DNA of 64,000 nt from Welwitschia mirabilis (lineage: Eukaryota > Gnetophyta > Gnetopsida > Welwitschiales): the NCBI GenBank assembly GCA_051453625.1, contig JBOZIK010000001.1, positions 129,685,548-129,749,547 on the forward strand, given 5' to 3'. This document shows positions 1-11,509 of the stretch, in pieces. Made by a program: the position numbers and the translations under genes. Each line of letters begins with the position of its first letter. The first letter of the stretch is position 1. The notes under the pieces are model-generated. The model worked only from the letters and a program-made list of their open reading frames with translations, did not search any database and was not told the DNA's origin.

Positions 1-719
1 ATAATCTTTTTAAAATAATTAAATTTAAATAACATAATTTAAAGTTAAATTAAGAAGCTTAATATATTCTTAATAAAAGAAAAATTCATTAGGTTAACTT
101 AATTTGAAAGAAGCTAAAAAACATTAATTTTAAAAAATTAATCTAAAAAACATTAATTTAAAAAATTAATGTAAAATAAACTCCTTTATTATATTGACTC
201 TCTAATAAATTTAATTTAAAGTAAGCTTAATGTAGACCTAATATCTAAAAAAACCTAATGTAAGTATAGTAATCTTTTTAAAAATAATAAATTTATAAAA
301 CGTAATTTAAACTTTAATTTAAAAAATTAATTTAAACTTAATAAATTTTAAATCTTAATAGATTAAACCTAATGTAAAAATAATAATTATATAAAATTAA
401 TAAATTTTATAAAACTAATTTATTACTTAGGGCTAGATTATAATAATTGGTAAAGTAATCTATAAGTTTGAATTTAATAACTTAAGGAATCTATAAGAAC
501 CCAAGTTATACTCACATTTTTATTGAATATTACTATTATTTCTAAACCCAATATTGAATATTAAATGTTTGATTAAATTGTAAGATAGTTTTTTTTCCTA
601 AGAGAATGTTTAATTAGGGCTAGATTATAATAAACGCTTAAGGAATCTGTATTTTTGAATGTAATTAACTTAAATAATTTAATCATATTTTTATTTTGTT
701 TTACTATAATTTCTAGATA
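1..719. other. AT-rich DNA without a recognisable gene
   Basis: Long A- and T-rich runs with short variants of TTTAAATTAA and AACCTAATGTAA repeated through the first 420 bases. No open frame of useful length and no element signature. The composition resembles, in reverse-complement sense, the AT-rich block at 16591-17491, but low complexity makes that comparison weak. Confidence 0.6.
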
Positions 720-739
720 GTTAAAATAGGGTTCATGCT

Positions 740-815
740 TACGTTGAGAGTTAAACCTTTGACCTCATTGCTAGCATACCTACAGCTTTACCACTACACC
801 AAGGCACACTAAGCT
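740..815 (-). mobile_element. tRNA-derived SINE head, remnant
   Basis: Read on the minus strand, this shows an A-box-like TTGGTGTAGTGGTAAAGC (about 785-802) followed some 35-40 bases later by a B-box-like GGTTTAACTC (about 749-758). That spacing fits an internal RNA polymerase III promoter. The wording resembles the tRNA-like 5' head of plant Au-type SINEs as remembered; this is recognition by eye. The body, toward lower coordinates, is degraded and no tail was found. A plain tRNA pseudogene is the alternative. Confidence 0.5.
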
Positions 816-1117
816 AAAAAATAAATGCTTACTAACCAAGATGAAGGAATTGACAAGGGGAAACAGTAGGTGGAGACTGTGTTAAATTTGATTGAAATCA
901 ATGTTTTGCATATCGAACACGACAGTGAGGATTAATGCGAGAAAAAATAGGTTTTAAGTGAATGCATTTCCAAAGAAAACTCGAAGAAGATCCAGAAATG
1001 ATAGATGAGGGTTTAATTTAAAGGTTGAAGCGAGAAAAGGACAATGATTTACTGGCACATGGGGTTGAATTTTGACCGAAATTAGATTTAGAGCATCTCT
1101 AAGAATATCTCAGTGGA
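816..1117. other. no feature recognised
   Basis: Mixed-composition DNA with stops in all frames. The short string GAGCATCTCTAAG near 1091 resembles termini of some plant inverted-repeat elements, but no partner terminus was found. Confidence 0.4.
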
Positions 1118-1305
1118 GATATAGCTTGGCACTCATGCAATTCCCTTTCACTTGGATTGATAATGCCATCTCGGACATTCAGTGACTGGGGATGGCCTCT
1201 CGACTAAACAAGATATAGCTTGACACTCATGCAATTCCCTTTCACTTAGATTGATAACGCCATCCCGGACATTCAGTGACTGGGGATGGCCTCTCGACCA
1301 AACAA
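1118..1305. repeat. 94-bp tandem duplication
   Basis: Two copies in direct tandem, 1118-1211 and 1212-1305, both starting GATATAGCTTG and ending in GGATGGCCTCTCGAC plus a short A-rich tail. They differ at only a few positions, so the duplication is younger than most elements around it. The end of the unit also matches 15348-15400 in inverted orientation. Confidence 0.85.
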
Positions 1306-1982
1306 AATCTTAATGAAAAGCATAAGCGAAATAAGAATAGCAGTCGCTAGAAATAAAGCTTTTCTCATAAAGACATTGATCAAATATCGGGTTAACGATG
1401 AAGGCTTATGGTTTGCGATGCTGCGTCCTACTGTTGGATTGACGATCTTCCTCAGCACTTGCTCTGATCGAGCCCAAACTTCCAATGCGTTAACAGGCTG
1501 ATGTTCTGTCAATCTAAGGATTAGCAATTACACAGAGAGTAAGGGATCATGGGCTATGTAGGCAGAATACATGAGCAACGCAGACAGGGTGCAGGTAGGG
1601 GAAGGACGGAAGTGCATATTTACATTGCATGCTCCAGAAATGAAAGGCCAGAAACAAAGGATGCATCGACGGTAAACCACATTGCAGTCGTGCGCTCACC
1701 ATGAAATACAAGCACCAAATATATGGGTGCGGATGAGTAGACAAAGTTGTACAATTAATTGTGCATGTTTTGGTATGCGTCTGCAGTGTTTCAGAAGAAC
1801 AGTGTATTAGCTGAATGTTTTTATAGAAAAATTGGCATTTTCCATTGCGTAAGAACATCTTCGAGTTAGAAGGGCATTGGCTGTGAGCATTACAGAGGCA
1901 GAAAATGCCAATAAGACAATTGCAGCTCGACCGTTTCTTAATGCCTATCTATGAAGTGGGTTTAAGGCATTTTTATGAGCTG
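1306..1982. other. no gene recognised
   Basis: Less AT-rich than its surroundings. Open frames on both strands are short and overlap one another with no recognisable motif, so none is called. Confidence 0.4.
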
Positions 1983-3141
1983 AGAGAGCGTTTCTTCCTT
2001 AACAGATCAAACGTTACAGATCAAATGTTTGCTAATACACACGATTGACGGCTGTTTGGTTTGCTGAAACTGCCTATTTCATATCATCATGCAGGTCAAG
2101 GGTATTTAGGAACTGAGGGGGCATCCATTACATAATGCTCCGTTTCAGATTGCATCAGCCTTTCAACACACAAAATGCATTTCTCTCTGTAATTTTGTTG
2201 AATGCCAGCCGGCAAGATCAAGCCATGCGCCGATCTTTGCCCTAACCCATGAGCGTTACTGCGTTGGCTTCAAGGGTGTTGTTTTTTCTTCTTTTTTTTG
2301 TGCACACCATTCCCCAAGTTTGTTGACTAGAGATTAGGAGATAAAGGCTTAACTATTGGGCATGATATCGGAAGAGTGGTCTCGGTTGGAGATGGAATTG
2401 CACGTGTATGTGAATTGAACAAGTTTCAAGCCCGTTCATTATTAATAATTAACTAATGGTGTAACGCTAGGTAACAAGAAAAATAAAAGGGGTGGTCAGT
2501 GGTTTGAATCCGCATGTTACACCCATTTTAGCCATAAATGACTCGTCGCTACTTTTTTCTTTTTTTTTTTTTTTGTAGAATTTATGAAATAGAATAGCCC
2601 TAACATTCCATGCTTCCTTAACGCTTTTTAGGAATTAAATGATTATCAGTAAAATTGGCGTGATCACAAGTGCTCTACAAGTGGACCCTTCTCATAACAC
2701 TTTTTTTAAGGAATCACTAAAAGTTATTAAATATTTTTTTAACACCCTTATTTTTAAATAGTAGATAAATAATTATTAATGCTCTCTAATACATTTATTT
2801 TAGTTAGTAATTAAATAATTATTAATACTCTTTAATATATTTACTTTATATAAAAATAATTAAATAATAGGAGGGAAACTCATGTCTCTTATTCATTAAA
2901 TTAATAATAATAAGTAAATATTATTACTAAAATCAAGGCATAATACCAATAATTGACACTCACAAATAGACTATAAATTTTTCAAGAAAATTATTTAATT
3001 GATGCATAAAATAAATTGCCAGCTTCATGCTTTTTAAAAAAAATAATTCAAAGAAAGGTATTTCAAAATTACAGTTCCACGCATTTTCAAAGTATCATAC
3101 GCAATTGAAGATTTGAGATTCCAAATAAAGTTCCCTAAGAA
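1983..3141. repeat. direct repeat copy A (about 1.1 kb)
   Basis: Aligns by eye over nearly its whole length with 3811-4885: shared strings include TTTCTTCCTT, CAGATCAAACGTT, TTTGTTGACTAGAGATTAGG and GTGCTCTACAAGTGGACCC. The left edge is sharp because sequence upstream of 1983 and 3811 is unrelated. Copies differ by scattered substitutions and small indels, so the duplication is old. There is no TG...CA terminus or primer site, so an LTR pair is possible but not shown. Confidence 0.8.
2456..2574 (+). mobile_element. possible SINE with poly-T tail (in copy A)
   Basis: TGGTGTAACGCTAGG resembles a degenerate A box and GGTTTGAATCC at about 2500-2510 is a good B box. GGTGTAAC (2458-2465) can pair with GTTACACC (2516-2523), like an acceptor stem around a 66-base tRNA-like unit. 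A T-rich tail follows to about 2574. Several plant SINEs end in poly-T. The D arm is poor, so this is a candidate rather than an identified family. Confidence 0.4.
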
Positions 3142-3485
3142 AGGCATGAAGTAAATGTACTCAAATTTTCATGTTTCATTGCAAGAATCTTCAAGGAAAA
3201 TATTCATTATTTAATATAGTATGAATCCTTAAAGTACACTTCATAAAATGCAAATTATATGTATAATAAAATGGAGTTTATCTCTCATCACAACCAAGAA
3301 ACATTAAGCAAAAATACATATTGCATTCTTATGAAACTTAGGCATATGATACCAAGTATTATGACAAATAAGAATCTCAATTATTCAGTAAGATTTTTCA
3401 TAAACACTGGATCAAATATGCTACACATTTATATGTCCACTTCAGCATTTATACTCAGAATTTTCACTTGTCATACAAAAGTATG
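3142..3485. other. no feature recognised
   Basis: AT-rich unique sequence between repeat copy A and a gap. The short open frames run into the N tract and have no protein signature. Confidence 0.4.
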
Positions 3486-3585
3486 NNNNNNNNNNNNNNN
3501 NNNNNNNNNNNNNNNNNNNNNNNNNNNNNNNNNNNNNNNNNNNNNNNNNNNNNNNNNNNNNNNNNNNNNNNNNNNNNNNNNNNNN
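3486..3585. other. assembly gap of 100 N
   Basis: Exactly 100 N, a length commonly used as a placeholder for a gap of unknown size. Confidence 0.95.
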
Positions 3586-3593
3586 ATAATATT

Positions 3594-3655
3594 GGAATCA
3601 AACCTCGCACCTCAGAGTTGAAAGCCGAATGCCTTTACTACTACCATAACTACTG
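3594..3655 (-). mobile_element. tRNA-derived SINE head, remnant
   Basis: On the minus strand TAGTTATGGTAGTAGTAAAG (A-box region, about 3636-3653) precedes a B-box-like GGTTTGATTCC (about 3594-3604). The unit reads like a tRNA 5'-to-T-loop segment. It abuts the gap, so the body of any SINE is probably lost in the N run. It differs from the head at 740-815, so it is a separate insertion or family. Confidence 0.5.
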
Positions 3656-3810
3656 ATTGTTGAAATGCACTGCGTTTTCCTTATTTGACATACATCAGCT
3701 CTGTGCTTTCAAATGGTTGACCAGATTTATTTAGGTAGACGTTGCTCAGATTTTCGTCCTAGCATTTTTCTCAATCAGATACAAAAAGAAAGACGATTAT
3801 CGCAGCGCTA

Positions 3811-4885
3811 AGAGAATGTTTCTTCCTTGACAGATCAAACGTTTACTAATTCATGCGATTAACGGCCATTTAGTTTGCTGAAACTTCCCATTTCATATCA
3901 TTACAGAGGTCAAGGGTATTTAGGAACTGATGGGGCATCCATTACATAATACTCCATTTTAGATCGCATCGGCCTTCCAACACACAAAACACATTTCTCT
4001 CTGTAATTTTGTTCAACGCCAGCCAGCAAGATCAAGCCGCACGCCTATCTTTGCCCTAACCCTTGAGTATTACCGCGTTGGCTTTAAGGGTTTTTTCTTT
4101 CTTTTTTTTTTTTTTTTTTTTAATGCACACCATTTACCAAGTTTGTTGACTAGAGATTAGGACATAAAGGCTTAACTATTAGGCAAAACAGTTCATTATC
4201 AATAATTAACTGATGATGTAACGATAAGTAATAAGGGAAATAAAAGGGGTGATCAGTGGTTTGAATCCCCACATTACATTCATTTTAGCAATAAATGACT
4301 CATCATTACTTTTTTTTTTTTTAGAATTTATGAGATAGAATAGCCTTAACATTCCATGCCTCCTTAACGCTCTTTAGGAATTAAATGATTATCAATAAAA
4401 TTGGTGTGACCCTAAGTGCTCTACAAGTGGACCCTTCTCATGACACCTTTTTTAAGGAATTGTTAAAAGTTATTAAATATTTTTCTAACATCCTTATCTT
4501 TAAATAGTATTTAAATAATTTTTAATGCTCTCTAATATATTTATTTTAGTCAGTAATTAAATAATTGATACTACCCCTTAATAAGTTTATTTAATATGAA
4601 TAGAATTAAATGATACGGAGGGAAACTCATGTCTCTTACTTGTTTAATCAATAATAATAAGTAAATATTATTACTACAACTAAGCATATTACCAATATTT
4701 AATATTCACGAATAGACTATAAATTTTTCAAGAAAATTTTGTAACTAATGCATAAATAAATTGTTAGCTTCATGCTTTTGAAATTAAAAAAATAATTCAA
4801 GGAAAGAAATTTCAAAATTACCATTCCACACATTTTCAAGGTATCATACACAACTAAAGATTCGATATTCTAAATAAAGTTCCTC
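3811..4885. repeat. direct repeat copy B (about 1.1 kb)
   Basis: Second copy of 1983-3141. Its right end is cut by the 745-base gap at 4886, so the true length is unknown. It holds its own copy of the SINE-like unit, which was therefore present before the duplication. Confidence 0.8.
4211..4322 (+). mobile_element. possible SINE with poly-T tail (in copy B)
   Basis: Same layout as 2456-2574: GATGTAAC, then GGTTTGAATCC at 4258-4268, then a T run ending about 4322. The stem partner is changed to ATTACATT, so pairing is weaker than in copy A. Confidence 0.4.
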
Positions 4886-5630
4886 NNNNNNNNNNNNNNN
4901 NNNNNNNNNNNNNNNNNNNNNNNNNNNNNNNNNNNNNNNNNNNNNNNNNNNNNNNNNNNNNNNNNNNNNNNNNNNNNNNNNNNNNNNNNNNNNNNNNNNN
5001 NNNNNNNNNNNNNNNNNNNNNNNNNNNNNNNNNNNNNNNNNNNNNNNNNNNNNNNNNNNNNNNNNNNNNNNNNNNNNNNNNNNNNNNNNNNNNNNNNNNN
5101 NNNNNNNNNNNNNNNNNNNNNNNNNNNNNNNNNNNNNNNNNNNNNNNNNNNNNNNNNNNNNNNNNNNNNNNNNNNNNNNNNNNNNNNNNNNNNNNNNNNN
5201 NNNNNNNNNNNNNNNNNNNNNNNNNNNNNNNNNNNNNNNNNNNNNNNNNNNNNNNNNNNNNNNNNNNNNNNNNNNNNNNNNNNNNNNNNNNNNNNNNNNN
5301 NNNNNNNNNNNNNNNNNNNNNNNNNNNNNNNNNNNNNNNNNNNNNNNNNNNNNNNNNNNNNNNNNNNNNNNNNNNNNNNNNNNNNNNNNNNNNNNNNNNN
5401 NNNNNNNNNNNNNNNNNNNNNNNNNNNNNNNNNNNNNNNNNNNNNNNNNNNNNNNNNNNNNNNNNNNNNNNNNNNNNNNNNNNNNNNNNNNNNNNNNNNN
5501 NNNNNNNNNNNNNNNNNNNNNNNNNNNNNNNNNNNNNNNNNNNNNNNNNNNNNNNNNNNNNNNNNNNNNNNNNNNNNNNNNNNNNNNNNNNNNNNNNNNN
5601 NNNNNNNNNNNNNNNNNNNNNNNNNNNNNN
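4886..5630. other. assembly gap of 745 N
   Basis: Unsequenced tract. Any reading frame drawn through it is an artefact of N. Confidence 0.95.
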
Positions 5631-5791
5631 AGCTGTCAGTATTGTTCATGCAAGAATTTGGTAAGTATTTTCAAGAATTAAGCTAAGAAGATGAATAAAG
5701 ACTTTAAGAGGAATAAGATATATTATAAACACTGACCTTATGATTATGAACAAAAATATTATACATATATATTAAAATATCTCAATCACTT

Positions 5792-6041
5792 CACTGCCTC
5801 ATTTGGCGATTTGTGAACTTCACTACCTCATTCGGCGATCTGTGGTTCTCATAAAAATCTCAAATATCATTAACTTCACTGCCTCGTTCAGTGATCTGTG
5901 AAACCCACTACCTCATTTAGTGATTTGTGGTAAATCTAATATCCCCACTGCCTCATTTGGCGATCTATGGGATTCTCACTTCACTGCCTCATTCGGCGAT
6001 TTGTGAAGCCCACTGCCTCATTTAGCGATCTATGGAAATCC
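5792..6041. repeat. seven-copy short repeat with 29-bp spacing
   Basis: Seven copies of CACTGCCTCATTYGGCGAT plus YTRTG start at 5792, 5821, 5877, 5906, 5946, 5982 and 6011. Spacings are 29, 56, 29, 40, 36 and 29, so 29 bp is the basic period, with insertions between some units. Each unit has a short internal palindrome, GCC-tcattt-GGC, and begins CAC and ends with GTG or ATG. Arrays of this kind occur in LTRs and untranslated regions of large plant retrotransposons. Confidence 0.85.
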
Positions 6042-7855
6042 ATAACCATAAAATTCAAACATAATGATATCAAGAAATTAAGATAAGTTTTAACCACAAG
6101 ATATCAATTCAAAACCATAGATTTAAACAACATGATAACAAGATGAATATGATAAGGATTAATCATGAGCTATCATCTCATACCAAGAATAGATAATGTC
6201 AAGACATCGAGCAAAAGGGTAAATGGAGATAAGACATGTATCAAATAGAATTTATCTTTATTAAGCATCACATGATTTAACATTCAACTTACGGGAATAT
6301 AAACATGACGATCTTAATAATGGAATGCATAATAAAGGACCAATAAGCAAGCACGAAAGTATAAAACCATACCTGTATATGTTCGCTATTCGAAGATCTT
6401 CCAAGTTTTCAGAGATTCTAGACATTCTAAACTCCAAGATTTCAAGGCAAGCTTGTTTTGAAAAATAAACTAGACTTGAGGTAGGAAGGACTCTGTTTAA
6501 AGTGAAAGAACATGAGTAAGGTGACAAAACTCAAGAATACGAAAGGACACAACATGAGTGTAAAGGGAATTTCATAGTGTCTCATAAAGGCTTGTCTGAT
6601 CACCGGGTGATTTAATAATATAAAATATAACGATTTCACATTTAATCATAATAATGAGGAAAAATACATAACAAGCCTCCACAATTTATATTTAAATGCA
6701 TAAATTTCAGAAAAGTGTAACAAAATGAAAGTAAATGAAATCATCACCATTGTAAGAACATTCTTGAAAATTATAAGTAATACTTTTAATCGAGATAAAA
6801 GGAACTTAAGGCATAATTTAATATAACAGCATCTTAAAAACATAATATTTAGATTAGTTGGAGATTTGAAAATAATTAAATCTTCTAAATATTTCATTAA
6901 ACTTAATCTTTGTAACTTTTAAAAGAAGTAAAAATGTGGATGTGACATCTTTATTTCTCACTGAATTCTGCTAATGGTTTTTTGACAAATGAGGTTAACC
7001 TGTGGCATTGAGACGTATGCACTACTAATGATTTGGCTGATAAGACATGGATGTCCCAGAGGCTGCCATTTATGAAATAAAGAGATGATATTCATACGTA
7101 AAACAAAACCCACATCTATCTAAAAACCTATGAGTAAGCAATATACAATGAAGGTCTGCATGGATTTGTAATACATGTAACTACCTTCTCTAATTAGAAT
7201 GTTGTAAAATGTTACTAAACCAAGAATAGAAGCATCAAGCATAATGTCTTTCCTCTCAATGTTTTTGATAAAATCCATTCTATTGTGCCTAAATAAAATA
7301 TTGCTCATTTGATGCTGAGATGCATTGAAAATTCCTGAGCTGAATGTTTTTCTAAATGAATTATTATAAAACTACAGAACATTGGTATCATATATGTTAA
7401 GTAATGAATTGATAAAACTTGAAATAATATGCAAATTTGTAACTCTGACATGAGTTTGAAAATCACTATTATTATCATTGATTTCATGAATGTTTGCATA
7501 GAATTCCCTTACCATTAGATCAAGGATGGGTTGAATAAGTTGAATGATCATTTTTTAACCAAGCTAAATAAAGTAGCTCATAAGATATTTTCTATGCCTT
7601 TTTTGGAAACCAAGGGTTCTCTCTATAATAATAGAGTTTCTTGACCATATTCTAAATCTTCTTTCTACTACCTCATGATAAAACTAAGGTTCATACTATG
7701 ATCTGATTTGTTCTAAGACTGTTCTTTACCTCTGGAAGTTCCTGCTACCTTTATTCTTGTCATTTTTATAAAATAGAACAAGAAACTGACCAAAGATCAT
7801 CTAAAATGCATGAACTATGGAAAAATATGCACCTATTTAAGAAAATACTCTATTC
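6042..7855. other. degraded repeat DNA, no gene recognised
   Basis: AT-rich sequence with stops in all frames. Minus-strand open frames of 60-90 codons at 6261-6897 and 7120-7499 have no motif. The text between about 6260 and 6540 has the general look of an LTR of a large plant retroelement, but no LTR ends, primer site or partner copy could be fixed. Confidence 0.4.
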
Positions 7856-8420
7856 TTGCCTAGTGTTGAGATTCCTTACAAATCTAAGATGTCTAGCCAT
7901 GGAAATTTGAGAAAAATAAAGTTTAGAAAATCTGCTAAGAGTACACTTATTGAGTGGAGACTTGAAAATGAGAGTTGGTGGCTTTTTTGGCTATTAAAAA
8001 AAGTCAAAACCCTAGATTTTTTTACATTTTTATTTTCACAACACTATAGTCAATACATCTATAACTTTCAAGGCATATTAAATGTGGAAAGTAGACATCT
8101 ATAAATTTTAAAACATGTTAAACATAGAAAGTAGACATCTACAAATTTCAACATGTCTTAAACATAGAAAGTAGACATCTACAAATTTCAAGACGTCTAC
8201 TGTTAAAACATTTTTAGTACATTTTCTTACAATTAAGACATCTATGAAAACTAAGATGTCTAATTTAAAAATATAAAATCAGGTACTTGCTCTTTTAAGA
8301 GATTTGCAAAAGTCAAAACATCTAATACTAAGATGTCTACAAATTTCAAGATGTCTTCAATAGAGACATCTACAAAATTGAAGATGTCTACAATAAAATT
8401 TCTAGATTTTTTGAAAAGAA
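7856..8420. repeat. AGACATCT/AGATGTCT motif array, possible copia LTR
   Basis: The octamer AGACATCT or its complement AGATGTCT recurs many times. Between about 8050 and 8205 it forms roughly 40-bp tandem units (AAGTAGACATCTACAAATTT and similar). The same motif recurs at 11520-11870, on the other side of the copia gag remnant at 8860-10475. Some SIRE/Maximus-type copia LTRs carry repeated AGACGTCT-like motifs, so these may be the two LTRs of one minus-strand element. The arrays do not align end to end, so this remains an inference. Confidence 0.5.
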
Positions 8421-8859
8421 TTAACAACTATTATAACCATTAGGATAATACTTTAAGAAGCTAAACATCACACACATAATTTAACATTTAACTATACAAC
8501 TATATTTAATCATAATTTCAACTCATAAGATAAATGCAATGGAGTTGAGATGTTAAGGATGTTACTTGCTTTACTTAAGGCTCAATCTCTAAGTTCTTAT
8601 ATGAATTGATGTATCCTTCAGTGCCTCGAGATTTTGTAGTCTCATTGATAAATAGATCATTGTTGCATTGGGTTGTAGCATCATTGTTATGCTTTGAATA
8701 TATACAATATATACTACCAATGTGATAACCATGGGCCTTTTTGATTTTAAGATCTAATTTAGCTTTTGGTATTTACACTTTCCTTGGTCTATCTTGCATA
8801 GCATGATGTAACAATCTACTGTGCCTCTTAGCATTGTTAGTGTAGTACTTGTCTTTAAA
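8421..8859. other. no feature recognised; probable element interior
   Basis: Between the motif array and the end of the copia gag remnant. Minus-strand translation is broken in every frame and no protease or integrase motif is visible. Confidence 0.35.
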
Positions 8860-10475
8860 TTTTATTAGAAATCTATATTGATAATGACCTGACAAATTAT
8901 ATTATTTGTGTATGCTAAATGCTCATACTTGGACTTATCATTCCATCTTTCGAATAAAGACACTAAAGTGCTAGTTGTAACCTCATTGTATTCCAAGCCA
9001 CTCTTGTCATTTGGATTTTTGCTTTGCTCAAGTATGATATTCAAAGTTTCTTTGCCTTCTATAAATTTTTGAATGATTTTATTTAAATCTAAAAGTTTCT
9101 TCTCTTACATTCTTCAAAACACATGTAAGTCTACTAAACTCAGCTTTAAGAGCTAAGTTTTCAGAGGATAATTTACTGCAAGTATCTTTTTCTTGTTCAT
9201 ATGCCTTTTCATGAATATTAAGTAACTTTTTCATCTTTGTGCATAATTTTTGCAAATTAATAAAATATTTAAAAATTAAATCATATTTTTCTTGAGTACT
9301 CATACCTGTGTCATCCTCAGTATCTGAATCATATTCCTATTCATAATTGCATTCATCTTGAGTGTGTGCTATAGCCATGTAAGAAGGATGTGTTTTCTCA
9401 TTATTTGATACTTCATCTTCTATAAACTCATCATCTTTATCCCATCTAATAAATAATGATTTCTTCTTTTTAGACTCCTTCTTTTATTTCTTTTCCTATA
9501 ATCTGTTAGTACTAATACTTTTCAATGTCATATGTTTTCTTCCTCCACATATCCAACATTCTATTTTTGAAACATTTAAAAAAGAAGTATTATTAGATGA
9601 TTTACCTTTAGCCTTACCTTTTTCTTGAAATCTAGATGACTTTTTGAACTCAATTCTTCTATTGTACTTACGTGAAAGTAGTTTTTTTCTCTTTTTTTAA
9701 TGAATGCTAGTTTCTCATCTTCATCATCAGAGTCATATTATTCCTATTCTTTTTTTCCCTTTTCTTTTAATCTCTAATTTGTGCTTTGGCTTGCCTTAAG
9801 TGTAATGGGTTTCTCTTTGAAGGCTCCATCTTGAATGAGATTCATTTTATACACTGTAAGGGCACTTTGTAGTTCTTCTATCTTCATTGTATTGAAATCT
9901 TTATATTCTTCTGTAGCTGTGGTTTTTGGCTTGTAATTAGGGATTGGTGATTTAACAACCTTTTGAATTACTGTTGCTTGTGGAAGAACTTCTCCAATGC
10001 CACATATTGCATTCACAATAATTTGAAACTCTAGTAAATTACTCGTAAAATCTTTGTCCTTGGTTCATCTTGAGATTCTCAAATTGATTTACCTAAACAA
10101 GAAGCTCAAATTATTTCACAATTGATGTGCCTTTGTATGTTTCAACTAGAACCTTCCAAATTTCTTGTGTTGTCTTACAACTTGCTATTATATTAATCTC
10201 TTCTAGAGATAAAGTGGAATAAAGTGCATTTTTAGCTTTAGAGTCATACATGAAAGTAGCTTTTTCTTCATCTATCTAATTTTTCCTTTTCTTGATCTAA
10301 GTAGTGGTATCGCTTGTAGCATTTGTAATGATCTCCAAAGGATTTGTGTACCCTTCTTCTGTGCTCTACCATATCTAAAACTCAAAAGATTGTAAGTACA
10401 CATGTATCCTCATCTTCTAATAGGCATAGTTTATCCCATCGAAGAGTAAAGGTCTAATGGATGACACCCCTTCCA
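8860..10475 (-). pseudogene. Ty1/copia gag (UBN2-type) remnant
   Basis: The minus-strand reading starts at a Met codon at 10475 and gives MEGVSSIRPLLFDGINYAY, the typical opening of plant copia Gag with its FDGxNYxxW core. A UBN2-like capsid region follows (TQEIWKVLVETYKGT near 10150). A zinc-knuckle-like segment CWICGGRKHMT lies near 9540, then acidic linkers and a charged coiled-coil-like stretch at 9079-9303. The frame changes several times and holds many stops. Gag would package element RNA in virus-like particles. No protease, integrase or RT follows toward lower coordinates, so this is a truncated, dead copy. Confidence 0.8.
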
Positions 10476-10699
10476 TAATTCACTTAAGGAAGTGACTCCT
10501 TTTTATGAGTACCTACTCTAGTACCACTTAAGAATCGATTTGAACTTAGAGGAAACTGGTGAAGAGTTCCACCAAATAAAATATTAAAACAAATAATACA
10601 ATAAAAATGCACAATGAAAGACCTTACCAAATAATGTGGTTCCCCAACCTGGGTATGTCCTCACACAGAGGGTAGCTTCTACTCAAACCTTTGGATATT

Positions 10700-10985
10700 A
10701 TTAACTTGTAAGAAAATAGTGATTTTCTAGTACACTACCAACCTTATAATAAGTGAGCGTTTCCTTGTAAGGTAGCACTTTCTTTTTCTCAAGGGAAATA
10801 GTGGTTTTCACAACCACAACACAAACCTTTAGAATAGTAGGAGTCTCCTCATAAGACAACATTATCTCCTCCCCAAGGAAATAGTGGTTTTCATAGGCAC
10901 ACCACAAACATTTACAATAGTGAGCTTCTTCTCGTAAGGCATTACTCTCTTACCCGTAAGGGAATAATGGTTTTTCGGCTAACTG
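10700..10985. repeat. 82-bp tandem repeat, about 3.5 copies
   Basis: The marker AATAGTGGTTTTC (with variants) begins at 10715, 10797, 10880 and 10962, giving steps of 82, 83 and 82 bases. Each unit also carries TAGTGAGC or TAGTAGGAG and a CTCRTAAGGCA-like segment. It sits about 225 bp upstream of the gag start in minus-strand sense, where a copia 5' leader would lie, so it is probably part of that element's untranslated leader. Confidence 0.85.
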
Positions 10986-11489
10986 ATAATCTTACATATA
11001 ATAAGTGCTAAAAGCACAATAGTAAATGCACACCCTTAAAAGGGTTGCCTTACAAAGTATTTGATATTTAAGGAATGGACTCTATAACAATATTCAATAA
11101 TAACATAGTCCACAATATATAACCAAAATGCAATACAACAAGAAGCCTATATATTTTCTTTGATGAAAATTTAAGATTCTTAAAGTTATTGTTGCTGTCA
11201 CGCATATGAATGAGGAAGATGATAGCAGTGAAGATCCAAATCCAAGAGATAAAACAATGCAAGCTCCTTGCTAGTGACTCTTTGATTACTTCATGAGAGG
11301 TTTCCTTTAGTCATGCTTTTCAAGATTTATATATATTTTGATTTAATGAATTAACAAAATTTATTTTTTATTTCTTAACATTAAGGCTTTCTAATGATGA
11401 GAAAGATCTAGCTATGTAATCTTAAAAGATAGCCATTTAATTCTATAATTGTAGTGTAATAGATACTCAATGTCTATGCTTTGAGTGCA
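10986..11489. other. no gene recognised; probable copia leader
   Basis: AT-rich DNA between the 82-bp repeat and the second motif array. A primer-binding site was looked for on the minus strand and not found. Confidence 0.35.
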
Positions 11490-11509
11490 TAAATTCACTT
11501 TAAATCAAC

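Noticed and set aside
740-815. Functional tRNA gene
   Set aside because: Box B is degenerate and no full cloverleaf can be drawn; it is better called a SINE head or pseudogene.
1286-1858. Protein-coding genes from overlapping frames on both strands
   Set aside because: Frames of 70-100 codons overlap each other on opposite strands and have no motif; part of the first spans the 94-bp tandem duplication.
2458-2523. Functional tRNA gene
   Set aside because: Only 66 bases, with a convincing acceptor-like stem and T loop but no acceptable D or anticodon arm.
4870-5649. 259-codon open frame on minus
   Set aside because: Almost all of it is N. The same applies to frames across 18485-19007, 19305-19937 (beyond its first 56 codons), 60068-60700 and 3259-3656.
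5792-6041. CRISPR-like array
   Set aside because: Spacing is 29, 56, 29, 40, 36, 29 with diverged units and no unique spacers, and the setting is plant retroelement DNA.
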